Origin: Sulfuriferula thiophila
GTDB lineage: Bacteria > Pseudomonadota > Gammaproteobacteria > Burkholderiales > Sulfuriferulaceae
Reading direction: 5' to 3'
DNA: 64,000 nt
Assembly (NCBI RefSeq): GCF_003864975.1
Contig: NZ_BHGL01000006.1
Span: 124,001 to 188,000 of the forward strand
Part shown: one piece after another, positions 46,991 to 56,688 of the stretch
How positions within the stretch are numbered: position 1 is the stretch's first letter
How the letters are laid out: every line of letters begins with the position of its first letter
Notes under the pieces: generated by a model
Databases searched by the model: none
Told to the model about the DNA's origin: nothing
Seen by the model: the letters and a program-made list of their open reading frames with translations, nothing else
Position numbers and translations under genes: made by a program

Positions 46991-47365
46991 ATGAGTACTC
47001 GTCGTCCTGTTTATCTCAATCTGTTTAAAATTCGAATGCCTTTACCTGCTGTCGTATCTATCATCCACCGTGCCAGTGGCGCGCTGCTGTTCCTGCTGTT
47101 GCCAGTGTTGCTGTATGTGTTGCAGCAGTCGCTGAGCTCGGCACAAGGTTTTGCCGAGGTGCAGTCGTGGTTTCAGCAGCCGTTGGCCAAGCTGGCGCTG
47201 CTGGGTGTGATCTGGGCTTACCTGCACCATTTCTGCATGGGGCTGCGCTATCTGGCGCTGGATCTGGATATCGGCGTCAAGCTGGCTCAGGCGCGCTTTA
47301 CTGCCAAACTGGTGCTGGCGGTCAGTATCGCGCTTACCGTGCTGATTGGAGTCCGACTATGGTAG
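46991..47365 (+). CDS. sdhC: Succinate dehydrogenase cytochrome b556 subunit
   Basis: Membrane anchor (124 aa) of succinate:ubiquinone oxidoreductase. It starts RPVYLNLFKIRMPLPAVVSIIHRASGALLF, whose SIIHRASG contributes to the quinone site, and has three hydrophobic spans. A haem-ligand His lies in YLHHFCMGLRYLALD. The stop overlaps the sdhD start by 7 bases. It is first of the sdhCDAB-sdhE series after the GntR gene. Confidence 0.92.
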   Translation: MSTRRPVYLNLFKIRMPLPAVVSIIHRASGALLFLLLPVLLYVLQQSLSSAQGFAEVQSWFQQPLAKLALLGVIWAYLHHFCMGLRYLALDLDIGVKLAQARFTAKLVLAVSIALTVLIGVRLW

Positions 47366-47709
47366 ACCGTATAGCCAGTGGTGCACATTATGGGGTGAGA
47401 GACTGGCTGGCCCAGCGCGTCACCGCCGTAGTGATGGCGCTGTATAGCGTGTTTATGGTGGTTCACCTGCTGCGGCAGCCAGCATTGGATTTCAATGTCT
47501 GGCAAGGGCTGTTTCACAGCCTGCCGGTGCGGCTCGCAAGTTTGTTATTTGCGTTAAGCTTGTTCCTGCATGCCTGGGTGGGCATGCGTGACATTTTCAT
47601 GGACTACGTTCACCACACCGTGGTCCGGCTGGCGTTGCATGTGGCAGTGATTCTTGCGCTGGTGGCTTATACCGCCTGGGCTGTGCAAATTTTGTGGGGT
47701 GGTTTATGA
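47359..47709 (+). CDS. sdhD: Succinate dehydrogenase membrane anchor subunit
   Basis: Second membrane anchor (116 aa). It starts [23 protein letters not shown] and has three spans, with [17 protein letters not shown] providing conserved haem/quinone-side residues. The ATG at 47359 overlaps sdhC by 7 bases; the frame is open further upstream but those residues are not family-like. The stop overlaps the sdhA start by 4 bases. Confidence 0.9.
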   Translation: MVDRIASGAHYGVRDWLAQRVTAVVMALYSVFMVVHLLRQPALDFNVWQGLFHSLPVRLASLLFALSLFLHAWVGMRDIFMDYVHHTVVRLALHVAVILALVAYTAWAVQILWGGL

Positions 47710-49469
47710 GTATTACCAAGCGTACATTTGATGCGGTGATTATCGGTGGTGGCGGGGCCGGGCTGAGAGCAGCGCTACAACTGTCCGAGGCTAATATTAA
47801 AGTGGCGGTGGTGTCCAAGGTGTTTCCTACCCGTTCCCATACGGTGTCGGCACAGGGCGGCATTGCTGCCAGTCTCGGCAATGTGAGTGAAGATAACTGG
47901 CACTGGCACATGTACGACACCGTTAAGGGTTCGGATTACCTCGGTGATCAGGATGCGATCGAATTCATGTGCCGCCATGCCAACGAGGCGGTGATCGAGC
48001 TGGAGCATTACGGCATGCCGTTCGACCGGCTGGAAAACGGCAAGATCTATCAGCGTCCGTTTGGCGGCATGACTCAGGATTATGGCGGAGCACCTGCGGT
48101 GCGAACCTGCTCGGTAGCTGACCGTACCGGTCACGCCATGCTGCATACGCTGTATCAGCGCAATATCGCGGCGCGCACCCATTTTTTCGAGGAATACTTT
48201 GCGGTCGATCTGGTGATGGATGAGCAGGGTTATGCGCAGGGTGTGGTGGCGATAGGCATAGAGTCTGGCGAGCCGATTTTTATCGAGGCGCGTGCCACCA
48301 TACTCGCTACCGGTGGCGCCGGGCGCATTTTTTCTGCGACCACCAATGCGCTGATCAATACTGGCGACGGACTGGGCATGGCGCTCAGGGCCGGTATTCC
48401 GCTGGAAGATATGGAGTTCTGGCAGTTCCACCCGACCGGGATTTACGGTGCCGGCGTGCTGGTGACCGAAGGTGTGCGCGGTGAAGGTGGTTATCTGGTA
48501 AATAAAAATGGCGAACGTTTCATGGAGCGTTATGCGCCAAATGCCAAAGATCTGGCCAGCCGCGACGTGGTTTCGCGTGCCATGGCGGTCGAAATATTCG
48601 AAGGTCGCGGTTGTGGCAAAGATGGAGACCATGTGCTGCTCAAGCTGGATCATCTCGGCCCCGAGGTGATCCAGCAACGGCTGCCGGGCATCAGCGATCT
48701 GGCGAAGAAATTTGCCCATGTCGATCCGGCGACCGACCCTATCCCCGTGGTGCCCACCGTGCATTACATGATGGGCGGTATTCCCACCAACCTGCAGGGC
48801 CAGGTAGTGATGCCGGTTGGTACCGGACCGGAAGAAGTGGTGCCCGGTCTGTATGCCATTGGTGAATGTGCCTGTGTGTCGGTGCATGGCGCCAACCGCC
48901 TGGGCAGTAATTCGCTGCTCGATTTGATTGTGTTCGGCCGTGCTGCCGGGAATGACGTGATCGAATATTGCCGTGATAATCCCATTGCGCGGCCAGTAGC
49001 CGATGCAGCGCTGGAGCGTATCATGGCGCGGCTGACGCGCTGGGATAAAACCGGTGACGGCATCACCGTCGCACAATTGCGCGAGGAAATGTGCAAGACC
49101 ATGCAGTTGCATTGTGGTGTATTTCGTACCGAGGAAGTGCTACAGGACGGATTGAAGAAAATGCAGGAAATCGCGGCCAAACTGCCGGATGTGGTGTTGC
49201 GCGATCACAGCAAGGTTTTCAACACCGGACGCATCGAAGCGCTGGAGCTGGAAAATCTGATGGCAGTTGCCCTGGCCACGATGGTATCCGCCGCCGCGCG
49301 CAAGGAAAGCCGAGGTGCCCATGCCCGCGATGATTACCCGGAACGTGACGACAGCGGCTGGATGAAGCACACTCTCTACCTCGCCGAAGGCCATCGTCTC
49401 GACTACAAACCGGTACGGCAGAAGCCGCTGTCTGTCGATGCATTCCAGCCCAAGCCACGCGTTTATTAG
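47706..49469 (+). CDS. sdhA: Succinate dehydrogenase flavoprotein subunit
   Basis: Catalytic subunit (587 aa) oxidising succinate to fumarate with covalent FAD. The Rossmann start is [17 protein letters not shown]. The flavin-linking His is in [13 protein letters not shown]. The substrate-site segments are [10 protein letters not shown] and [10 protein letters not shown] with [13 protein letters not shown]. The C-terminus [17 protein letters not shown] is intact. The ATG at 47706 overlaps the sdhD stop; an ATG four codons earlier is less likely. Confidence 0.95.
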   Translation: MSITKRTFDAVIIGGGGAGLRAALQLSEANIKVAVVSKVFPTRSHTVSAQGGIAASLGNVSEDNWHWHMYDTVKGSDYLGDQDAIEFMCRHANEAVIELEHYGMPFDRLENGKIYQRPFGGMTQDYGGAPAVRTCSVADRTGHAMLHTLYQRNIAARTHFFEEYFAVDLVMDEQGYAQGVVAIGIESGEPIFIEARATILATGGAGRIFSATTNALINTGDGLGMALRAGIPLEDMEFWQFHPTGIYGAGVLVTEGVRGEGGYLVNKNGERFMERYAPNAKDLASRDVVSRAMAVEIFEGRGCGKDGDHVLLKLDHLGPEVIQQRLPGISDLAKKFAHVDPATDPIPVVPTVHYMMGGIPTNLQGQVVMPVGTGPEEVVPGLYAIGECACVSVHGANRLGSNSLLDLIVFGRAAGNDVIEYCRDNPIARPVADAALERIMARLTRWDKTGDGITVAQLREEMCKTMQLHCGVFRTEEVLQDGLKKMQEIAAKLPDVVLRDHSKVFNTGRIEALELENLMAVALATMVSAAARKESRGAHARDDYPERDDSGWMKHTLYLAEGHRLDYKPVRQKPLSVDAFQPKPRVY

Positions 49470-49478
49470 GATTCCATC

Positions 49479-50174
49479 ATGCGCTTTTCCATCTATCGCT
49501 ATAACCCTGAAACCGACAGCAAGCCCTATATGCAGGATTACGAGCTGGATATCGAAGCGGAAGGCAAAATGCTGCTCGATGCTATCTTGATGATCAAAGA
49601 GCAGGATGAGTCCTTGAGCGTGCGTCGCTCCTGCCGCGAAGGAGTGTGCGGTTCGGATGGCATGAATATCAACGGCAGAAACGGGCTGGCCTGCGTGACG
49701 CCGCTCAATTCACTGAAACAGCCGATAGAACTGCGCCCGTTGACCGGACTGCCGGTGATCCGTGACCTGGTAGTGGATATGAGCCAGTTCATGGAGCATT
49801 ACCGTTCGGTTAAGCCCTACCTTATCAATACGGACCCGGAACCGGAAATCGAGCGCCTGCAATCACCCGCGGACAGAGCCAAACTGGATGGCTTGTACGA
49901 GTGCATTTTATGCGGTTGCTGCACGACATCCTGCCCTTCGTTCTGGTGGAATCCGGATAAATTCGTCGGCCCCGCAGGGTTGCTGCAGGCGTACCGCTTT
50001 ATCGCGGATAGCCGTGATCAGGCTGTTAACGAACGACTGGATGATCTGGAAGATCCATATCGGCTGTTCCGTTGCCACAGTATCATGAACTGTGTCGACG
50101 TCTGCCCCAAGGAGCTCAACCCGACGCAGGCGATCGGCAAGATCAAGACCATGCTGGTGAAGCGGACCGTATAA
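49479..50174 (+). CDS. sdhB: Succinate dehydrogenase iron-sulfur subunit
   Basis: Electron-transfer subunit (231 aa). It has a plant-type [2Fe-2S] site (SCREGVCGSDGMN and NGLAC), a [4Fe-4S] site (CILCGCCTTSCPSFWW) and a [3Fe-4S] site (CHSIMNCVDVCPKELNP). Length is normal. It lies 9 bases after sdhA and 2 bases before sdhE, so the whole complex and its assembly factor are made from one operon. Confidence 0.95.
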   Translation: MRFSIYRYNPETDSKPYMQDYELDIEAEGKMLLDAILMIKEQDESLSVRRSCREGVCGSDGMNINGRNGLACVTPLNSLKQPIELRPLTGLPVIRDLVVDMSQFMEHYRSVKPYLINTDPEPEIERLQSPADRAKLDGLYECILCGCCTTSCPSFWWNPDKFVGPAGLLQAYRFIADSRDQAVNERLDDLEDPYRLFRCHSIMNCVDVCPKELNPTQAIGKIKTMLVKRTV

Positions 50175-50176
50175 GG

Positions 50177-50434
50177 ATGGACGAAATCGACATCTCTGGT
50201 CGCCTGCGCTGGCGTTGCCGGCGCGGTATGCTGGAGCTGGATCTGGTGCTAGGGCGCTTTCTGCAGCACTATTGTGCCAAACTGACAGCGCAACAACTGG
50301 TCGAATTCGACGTGCTGCTCGATTTGTCTGATCAGGAATTATGGCTGCTGGTGCGCGAAACACATGACTCTGCTTCAGATGTTGTCGCGTGGTTACGTGG
50401 CTGTGAGGGCGGATCAGGGAATGCTGATGCATAG
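50177..50434 (+). CDS. sdhE: SdhE flavinylation factor (YgfY/DUF339)
   Basis: 85-residue assembly factor that helps attach FAD to SdhA. It starts DEIDISGRLRWRCRRGMLELDLVLGRF; RRGMLELD contains the RGxxE signature of the family. The ATG at 50177 lies 2 bases after the sdhB stop with AAGG just upstream. The end overlaps the start of the next gene by 8-14 bases. In many relatives gltA follows; here a ZapE-type ATPase gene does. Confidence 0.9.
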   Translation: MDEIDISGRLRWRCRRGMLELDLVLGRFLQHYCAKLTAQQLVEFDVLLDLSDQELWLLVRETHDSASDVVAWLRGCEGGSGNADA

Positions 50435-51521
50435 CCCTGGCCATGAGGTCATTGCCTGCGTAGAACGTCAGGCGATTGAGCGCGGGCTGGTGCTGGATAC
50501 CTCGCAACGCGCTGCCATAACCGAACTGCAACGACTGCATGACGACCTGCTGCAGCCAAGTTCGTTACGGCATTTTTTTCGTCATTTCTTCAAGCCGCAG
50601 CCGGTGCGTGGACTCTATCTGTGGGGCGGAGTAGGGCGCGGCAAAAGCTTTGTAATGGATGCTTTTTTTACCTGTGTGCCGCTAAAGCAAAAGCGTCGCC
50701 TGCATTTCCATCACTTCATGCATGAAATTCAGGGGCGGCTTGCTGCCATGAAAGGCCAGGCTGATCCGCTGGCGCGTCTGGCGCTGGCGTTTTCGCGCAA
50801 AGTACGGCTGTTGTGTCTGGACGAATTTCATATTGATGATATTACCGATGCGATGCTGATGCGGGGTCTGTTGCAGGGCTTGATTGATCACGGCGTAGCA
50901 CTTGTCATTACCAGTAATGCGGAGCCGGATGCCTTGTACCGCAATGGCCTGCAACGCAGTCAGTTCGTGCCATGCATAGATTTGATCAAAGCGCAGTTGG
51001 CCGTATTGCATCTGGATGGCGGGGAAGATTATCGGCGCAATGCACTGGAGCTGGCCGGGGTGTATCACAGCCCGCTGGATGCCGCCGCAGAGCAGGCGCT
51101 GGCGGCAATTTACCGGGCCCAGACAGGTGCTGTTGGCCAGCCCGGTGTCAGTCTGGAAGTCGATGGTCGTATTATCGTTGCGCGTCATCAAAATAACGGC
51201 GTGGTGTGGTTCGAATTTGCCGAGTTGTGCGGCGGACCGCGCAGCAAGTCTGACTATATCGAACTCGCGTCGCGTTTTCATACCGTGCTGTTATCCGGCG
51301 TACCCCGGTTTGGTGAGAACACCGTGGCCGAGGCGCGCCGTTTTCTGTGGCTGGTGGATGAGTTGTACGACCGCCGGGTCAGGCTGATAGTTTCTGCTGC
51401 CGTGCCGCTGGCTCAGCTTGCGCCGCCCCGCTTGTTTGACGGCGAATTCGAACGTGCGTTAAGTCGGCTGACAGAAATGCAGTCACATGCTTATCTGACG
51501 CAAGCCCATCAATCGGATTGA
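50427..51521 (+). CDS. zapE: ZapE/AFG1-family ATPase
   Basis: AAA-type ATPase (364 aa). Walker A is LWGGVGRGKSFVMD, Walker B is LLCLDEFHIDDITDAM and a sensor region is LVITSNAEPDALYRNGLQ. Bacterial ZapE acts at the division ring and in inner-membrane protein quality control; the mitochondrial relative AFG1 handles respiratory subunits. The ATG at 50427 has AGGGA 7 bases upstream; ATG 50421 is also possible. Placement directly after the succinate dehydrogenase genes fits a quality-control role, but that link is inferred. Confidence 0.88.
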   Translation: MHSPGHEVIACVERQAIERGLVLDTSQRAAITELQRLHDDLLQPSSLRHFFRHFFKPQPVRGLYLWGGVGRGKSFVMDAFFTCVPLKQKRRLHFHHFMHEIQGRLAAMKGQADPLARLALAFSRKVRLLCLDEFHIDDITDAMLMRGLLQGLIDHGVALVITSNAEPDALYRNGLQRSQFVPCIDLIKAQLAVLHLDGGEDYRRNALELAGVYHSPLDAAAEQALAAIYRAQTGAVGQPGVSLEVDGRIIVARHQNNGVVWFEFAELCGGPRSKSDYIELASRFHTVLLSGVPRFGENTVAEARRFLWLVDELYDRRVRLIVSAAVPLAQLAPPRLFDGEFERALSRLTEMQSHAYLTQAHQSD

Positions 51522-51597
51522 GTTGACGTATATGCAGTCGCTTCCTTGCCGGGGCTAGGGTGTAAGTGCTAAAGCTGAGTGCCTGCAGTAGTGGGTG

Positions 51598-51807
51598 TCA
51601 TTCATGCCGGTCTGTATCACGACGCCCTGAGGTTGTTCTGCGCTCATCGGTTGTGGTGGATTTGTTCAAGCGTTGTAACGGGCTACAGCGATCGGATATT
51701 CTGCGTTCCGTGGGAATAAACTCCACCTCGTAGACTGGCGGGGCGTTATTTTCATGCAAGGCTTTCCTGTGGCTTTCTGAGAGTACTTCTTTCCAATATT
51801 TCATCAT
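51598..51807 (-). CDS. Small hypothetical protein
   Basis: 69-residue polar protein (MMKYWKEVLSESHRKAL at the start, ending in an Arg/Thr/Asp-rich tail). It has no signal peptide, membrane span or recognised domain. It is kept because an AGGAG ribosome site lies 4 bases before the ATG at 51807. I do not recognise a family. Confidence 0.5.
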   Translation of the reverse strand: MMKYWKEVLSESHRKALHENNAPPVYEVEFIPTERRISDRCSPLQRLNKSTTTDERRTTSGRRDTDRHE

Positions 51808-52041
51808 GATTCTCCTGTTAATATCATCAGAATGTACTTGTCACCGGATGCGGTCTGTACGCTAGCACTCAAAACTATCTCAATATGACATGCTTTTGGT
51901 GTGCTGCTATTGGGTTTGAACGACAGGGTTGTCGTTGATGCCAGCGCAATATGCAGACCCATGAGAGGCTGTAAACAACTCTGTGAGGCTGCACATTGTT
52001 AATACGGGTGAATGTCGCTACCAGTCTGTCGGGGGCTGGAT
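51808..52041. other. Gene-free stretch
   Basis: No gene, terminator or repeat was found here beyond the ribosome-binding site of the small gene on the minus strand. Confidence 0.5.
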
Positions 52042-53016
52042 TCAGAACTCATTTGTCTGATAAATCTGTGCGAGTAGTGCTGAGAAAGCAGATAGTCTTT
52101 CCGGAGCGGTCGGGTTAAGCACGCCTTGTTCCTGCAGCACTGCGATCAGTTTGGTGGGTGCCACGCGCTTGTCACCCACAATCTCGACATGACCTGCATG
52201 TACCTCTACTCGTCGGGTGCGCGCATCTGTTTCGTGTAACGGATAACGCTGTTCTGCCAGCGAGAAAATGTCGTCGCTCTCTACGCAGCGACCATCTTGT
52301 TCGCGCCGACAGCTGCCGCGCTCGTCCGTGTCAACTTTAAGATAATGGCTGACTTGTGGGACAAGCACGCCCGGCTCAAGGATGAAATGCGAGGAATAGG
52401 TGATATCTGCCCATTTTGCGCCTGTTACCAGATAGCAACTGGCTGGAAGCAGACCGAGCGTGAGCGGATATAGCCAGGTTTTACCGCACGTGTTTGCCGA
52501 TGCGATCCCGGAGAATGGGCCGGAGATGGTTACTAAACGCAGATCGGGTTGGCGAACAGGCTGTGAAGTGAGCGGCAGTTCGGTGAGCGATTTGCGTGCA
52601 ATCAATGCGCCCTGACTGTGACCGATCACTGTGATTTTTGGGATATGCGTTTGATCAGCGAGCTGATTGATTGCATCGCGCAATTCGGTAGCGCTGCGCG
52701 TGAGTTTGTTGCGGTCATCGTAGGTGAAACATGCCGTTTGCTGACCATGAAAGGCCAGCACCTGAGCCAGACCGCGAAACTCGCCTGATGAACCGAAACA
52801 GCCATGTACCAGCACATTGACTGGCTGACTGGAATCAAGATGCAGACTCCGATCCGGGTTGTCGGTGCAGGGGCCGAGGCCGGGAATATTAAGCGTGATA
52901 TCTGCTGGTGGCAGGCGACCCGGCGCTATTGTAAAAAAAGCCGGATCAGGTGGTTTATGCATGGCACAACCATTGAGCAGAGAAGTCAGTGTTATGAACA
53001 AGGCAAGACGTTTCAT
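52042..53016 (-). CDS. Lipoprotein alpha/beta-hydrolase
   Basis: 324-residue predicted lipoprotein hydrolase. The short signal (KRLALFITLTSLLNGCA) ends at a lipidated Cys. The alpha/beta-hydrolase fold shows an oxyanion-side VLVHGCFGSSGEF and the nucleophile elbow VIGHSQGALIA, followed by an Asp and His region towards the end (VHAGHVEIVGDKRV). It is probably an esterase or lipase at a membrane surface; the substrate is unknown. The start at 53016 was chosen to place the lipobox correctly; upstream in-frame ATGs extend into the gap after the kinase gene. Confidence 0.78.
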   Translation of the reverse strand: MKRLALFITLTSLLNGCAMHKPPDPAFFTIAPGRLPPADITLNIPGLGPCTDNPDRSLHLDSSQPVNVLVHGCFGSSGEFRGLAQVLAFHGQQTACFTYDDRNKLTRSATELRDAINQLADQTHIPKITVIGHSQGALIARKSLTELPLTSQPVRQPDLRLVTISGPFSGIASANTCGKTWLYPLTLGLLPASCYLVTGAKWADITYSSHFILEPGVLVPQVSHYLKVDTDERGSCRREQDGRCVESDDIFSLAEQRYPLHETDARTRRVEVHAGHVEIVGDKRVAPTKLIAVLQEQGVLNPTAPERLSAFSALLAQIYQTNEF

Positions 53017-53073
53017 GGCGGGGCTGTGTTTATACATAATGGTTTGAATTTGACTGTGAGCCGTTTGCATACG

Positions 53074-55452
53074 CTACAGGGGTGGCTGCGTTTCAATAGT
53101 GGAATGGTCTGCAAGCGCATGGTGAATGGCATCCAGTAAATCCTGATAGGAAACGCGGGATTTTATCAGGGCGGAAGTTATCAGCTCATTTTGCAGTTCG
53201 CGCGGTTCCGTTCCGGACAGCACAATGACTGGCGGGCTGGGGTTCATGGCTTTCAATTGCGGCAATAATTCCCAGCCGCTGCCATCGGGCAGGCCTATGT
53301 CGAGTATGACCAGGCTGTAGTGTTCCTGCGCCAGTTTGGCTCGCGCTTCGCTCAGCGAACGTGCAATATCAAAATCAGCCACATCGCTGCCGATAGCGGC
53401 GACTATCAGGCGCAAATCGGCATCATCCTCCACGTGCAGCACGCGCGGTCTGGTGGTGCCGTGGAGGACCAGGGCGCGGGCCACGGCAGCATTCAGGCTG
53501 GCGTCATCGACAGGTTTTTCCAGCCAGTCTATGGCATGAAATTCGCTGTTGATGGCCAGTTTGCCGTCGGCGATATGGGCGGATATGACTATGATGGGTA
53601 AGCTGCTGAATTTCTCCAGACTGCGAATTTCACGGATCAAGGATACGCCATTTTGGTCCGGCAGCATCAGATCCAGCGTCATCGCGGCATAGTTATTCTG
53701 CTCCAGGTAGTTCAAGGCTGTTTCACCATCATGCGCAATGTCGACCTGATAACCTGAGCGATTCAGCATCATGGCTAACAACAGGGCGATATCCGGTTCA
53801 TCTTCGACTACCAGCAGACGGGGATTAGTGTTTATGGTTGTGTTGTCTGTTTGCAGTGTTATGCCCTGCGCTTGCCACAACGGTAGTTCAAAGTAAAAGC
53901 GTGCGCCGTGGCCTTCTGCTGAATCGAAGCCGATCTGGCCGTTCATACGCTCAATAATTTCCTTGCAGATCGATAACCCCAGGCCGGTGCCACCTTTCTG
54001 GCGTGTGTCAGATGAATCTGCCTGCGCAAATTTCTGGAATATACGGCCATGGAAAGCAAGCGGAATACCCGGTCCGCGATCGATAACTTCTACACGTACC
54101 ATGTGTTGCTGTTGACTGACTATGATGTCGATCTGCTCACCCGGCGGCGAGAATTTTGCGGCATTGGAGAGGAAGTTGCTGATGACCTGTTGCAATCGTC
54201 CGGCATCAACGCGTACGCGAGGATTAATACTTTGCCGGTTGAGCGCAAAGCGCACCTGATATTGCTCAGCATAGGCCTGCATGGCCTCCATGCTCTGTTC
54301 GAGTAGAGGGGTGAGTGCTTCAACCTGCATGTCAAAATGCATCTTGCCTGCGGTCAGTTTTTCCATATCGAGCAGGTCGTTGATGAGATGGGCGAGACGC
54401 AGACTGTTTTTGTGAGCAATGTCGAGCATCTGTTTAGCTTGTGTCGGTAATGTACCGACAACACCACTTGCAATCAGTCCCAGTGAACCACTGATGGCGG
54501 TGAGCGGGGTGCGCAATTCGTGACTCACGGTTGAGACGAATTCCTGTTTCATCTGTTCCATGCGTTTACGTTCGCTGATGTCCCGGCTGGCGCCTATCAT
54601 ACGCAACGCTTGTTGCTGATGGTCACGCTGGATTATGGCATTGGTTTTTAGCCAGCGTTGCTGTCCATCCGGCCGTATTATCCGATACTCGGATTCGAAT
54701 TCCTGATCATGCGCCAGAGCATGTTCCCAGTCTTGCAGCACCCGTATGCGGTCTTCATGATGTAAGCTGGATTGCCATGTTGCGTGAGTGGTAATCAATT
54801 TGCTCTGAACTATGCCGTAGATTTGGCACATGATGCTATCCCAGGCGAGTTGGTCATCGCCGAAGGTGTATTCCCATATCCCCATATGCGCAGACTGGGT
54901 TGCAAGTTCCAGTCGGGTGCTCAATTGCGTGAGTTCAATATTGTGAGCGTGTTCGCGGCGTATGGCTGAACGTAGTTCCAGTTGCCGCACCACTTGCCGG
55001 CCCAGTGTCTGCAATGCATCAAGTTGGGAAGCAGTAAGGTTGTGTGGAACGCTATCGATAACGCATAAGGTGCCGATGCCGTAACCATCGGCTGTCAGCA
55101 GCGGCGCGCCGGCGTAAAACCGGATCTCCGGGCCGCCAGTGACCAGCGGGTTGTCATGGAAGCGATTATCTTCCAGAGCGTTCGGTACATTAAGCACGGT
55201 AGTGCCATGAATGGCATGGCCGCAAAAGGAAATGTCACGCGGGGTTTCCGGGGCATCAATGCCTACCTTGCTTTTAAACCATTGGCGACCGCTGTCGACC
55301 AGGGAAATGAGGGCGATCGGCGTTTCACAGATTTGGGAAGCCAGCCGCGTAAAATCATCGAATTCCGCCTCATCCGGGGTGTCGAGTATATTGTAACGGT
55401 GAAGGGCTGCTAGCCGTTCGGCTTCATCTGGATTGATGGGGGCGCTTATCAT
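53074..55452 (-). CDS. Hybrid sensor histidine kinase with GAF, PAS and two receiver domains
   Basis: 792-residue soluble signalling protein with no membrane span. A GAF domain lies in about residues 20-165 (DTPDEAEFDDFTRLASQIC, then DISFCGHAIHG). A PAS domain with PAC follows at about 180-300. The H-box FVSTVSHELRTPLTAI is near 310-325, with an ATPase domain (N-box VISNFLSNAAKFS, G-box GGTGLGLSICKEI). Two receivers follow, with phospho-Asp in MTLDLMLPDQNG and VILDIGLPDGSG. It is probably cytoplasmic and responds to small molecules or redox state. Its output partner is not visible. Confidence 0.9.
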   Translation of the reverse strand: MISAPINPDEAERLAALHRYNILDTPDEAEFDDFTRLASQICETPIALISLVDSGRQWFKSKVGIDAPETPRDISFCGHAIHGTTVLNVPNALEDNRFHDNPLVTGGPEIRFYAGAPLLTADGYGIGTLCVIDSVPHNLTASQLDALQTLGRQVVRQLELRSAIRREHAHNIELTQLSTRLELATQSAHMGIWEYTFGDDQLAWDSIMCQIYGIVQSKLITTHATWQSSLHHEDRIRVLQDWEHALAHDQEFESEYRIIRPDGQQRWLKTNAIIQRDHQQQALRMIGASRDISERKRMEQMKQEFVSTVSHELRTPLTAISGSLGLIASGVVGTLPTQAKQMLDIAHKNSLRLAHLINDLLDMEKLTAGKMHFDMQVEALTPLLEQSMEAMQAYAEQYQVRFALNRQSINPRVRVDAGRLQQVISNFLSNAAKFSPPGEQIDIIVSQQQHMVRVEVIDRGPGIPLAFHGRIFQKFAQADSSDTRQKGGTGLGLSICKEIIERMNGQIGFDSAEGHGARFYFELPLWQAQGITLQTDNTTINTNPRLLVVEDEPDIALLLAMMLNRSGYQVDIAHDGETALNYLEQNNYAAMTLDLMLPDQNGVSLIREIRSLEKFSSLPIIVISAHIADGKLAINSEFHAIDWLEKPVDDASLNAAVARALVLHGTTRPRVLHVEDDADLRLIVAAIGSDVADFDIARSLSEARAKLAQEHYSLVILDIGLPDGSGWELLPQLKAMNPSPPVIVLSGTEPRELQNELITSALIKSRVSYQDLLDAIHHALADHSTIETQPPL

Positions 55453-55579
55453 GTTTTATCGTCTCCATTGCTCGCACAGGCTGCAAACGGGTGCTTAGAA
55501 AGGTTCAGTATAGTATGTAAATCGCATGAATTGGAATTCGCTGGCGCGAGACGTGCCGCGCTGAATATGTTAAGCGGAT

Positions 55580-56521
55580 TTACATCAAACTGAAGTTGAC
55601 CGGTTTCAGCGCTTCAAGTTTGTGTTCTTCACCCAGCGCTTCGCGCAGATTGATTTCTATGGATCGGCAGATTGCGCTCAACGCCAGGTCATTGGGTGAG
55701 GTACCGAACGGTTCTTCGATTTCATCACCGAGTGCATCCAGACCAAAAAAGGTATAGGCGACGATACCGACGACAAAGGGCGTCATGAAGCCTATGGTAT
55801 CGACCAGGCCGAAAGGCAGCAAAAAACAGTACAGATAAGCAGTGCGATGCAGCATCAGGGTATAAGAAAAGGGGATGGGCGTGCTCTTGATGCGCTCGCA
55901 GGCAGCTGCGGCCGAAGTCAGTTCGGACATGGTCGTATCCATGGATGCCGCCAGGCAGCCGTCGATGCGTTGCTCATTCATGCACAGCCGCAAGTCATTA
56001 CCCATCTGGTGCATCAGGTAATCCGGCATGTTGGTGGTGTTGTCGAGTTGCCGCCATTCGTGTTGCGTGAGCAATGGTTGCAGCTCGCTGCGGGCATCGC
56101 TATTGCGTAACAGATGGCGTAGCGCATGGCTGAAGGCAATGGTGCGGTAAACCATCCGGATGCGTACATCGTCCAGTCCAGCGCCCGGCTTGAGTGGCTC
56201 TGCGTAGCTGATTAGGCTCAGGCATTGACGCGTGAAGTTGCGGCTGTGCAGAACAATTTCGCCCCACAGTTTGCGACCCTCCCAGTAACGGTCGTAGGCG
56301 GCAGTATTGCGAAAGCCAAGGAATATGGCCAACGGCAGGCCGATCAGGGTAAAAGGAATAGCGGTCAGGGTAATTTTCAGGCGGAACAGGTCGCCGTGAT
56401 TCAGAGTCACCAGCGTGGCCAGAATGAAGTTGACTGCCAGCACTTTCCAGATTTGCTGAAGAATCGAACCGCGGAGTACTAAAAATAAACGTAATCCTGA
56501 TGGCCTGCCGCGAACTATCAT
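55580..56521 (-). CDS. Bestrophin-like (UPF0187) membrane protein
   Basis: 313-residue membrane protein of the bacterial bestrophin family, anion or cation channels forming pentamers. The early segment LPLAIFLGFRNTAAYDRYWEGRKLWG is the family signature. Hydrophobic spans lie near residues 20-60 and 215-260. The C-terminus contains EIEEPFGTSPNDLAL, part of the cytoplasmic gating region. It follows the kinase on the same strand but 127 bases away, so co-transcription is uncertain. Confidence 0.86.
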   Translation of the reverse strand: MIVRGRPSGLRLFLVLRGSILQQIWKVLAVNFILATLVTLNHGDLFRLKITLTAIPFTLIGLPLAIFLGFRNTAAYDRYWEGRKLWGEIVLHSRNFTRQCLSLISYAEPLKPGAGLDDVRIRMVYRTIAFSHALRHLLRNSDARSELQPLLTQHEWRQLDNTTNMPDYLMHQMGNDLRLCMNEQRIDGCLAASMDTTMSELTSAAAACERIKSTPIPFSYTLMLHRTAYLYCFLLPFGLVDTIGFMTPFVVGIVAYTFFGLDALGDEIEEPFGTSPNDLALSAICRSIEINLREALGEEHKLEALKPVNFSLM

Positions 56522-56688
56522 AAATCGACCTTGTATGCGTGTGATGAGGATACGGGTATTACAGTTGAACAGTTTACCGTTTTGGGTGAGCTATGTTATG
56601 GTTTTTTGGCATGAGCACTATACTTTGCGAAAGCGTCATGGTTTTCGATCTGCTTTCAGTGAATAAAATTAAATAAAGGGGGAGGTGC

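Noticed and set aside
47775-49112. Long minus-strand open frame (445 codons) inside sdhA
   Set aside because: It lies fully within an intact sdhA, has no ribosome site and has antisense-type composition.
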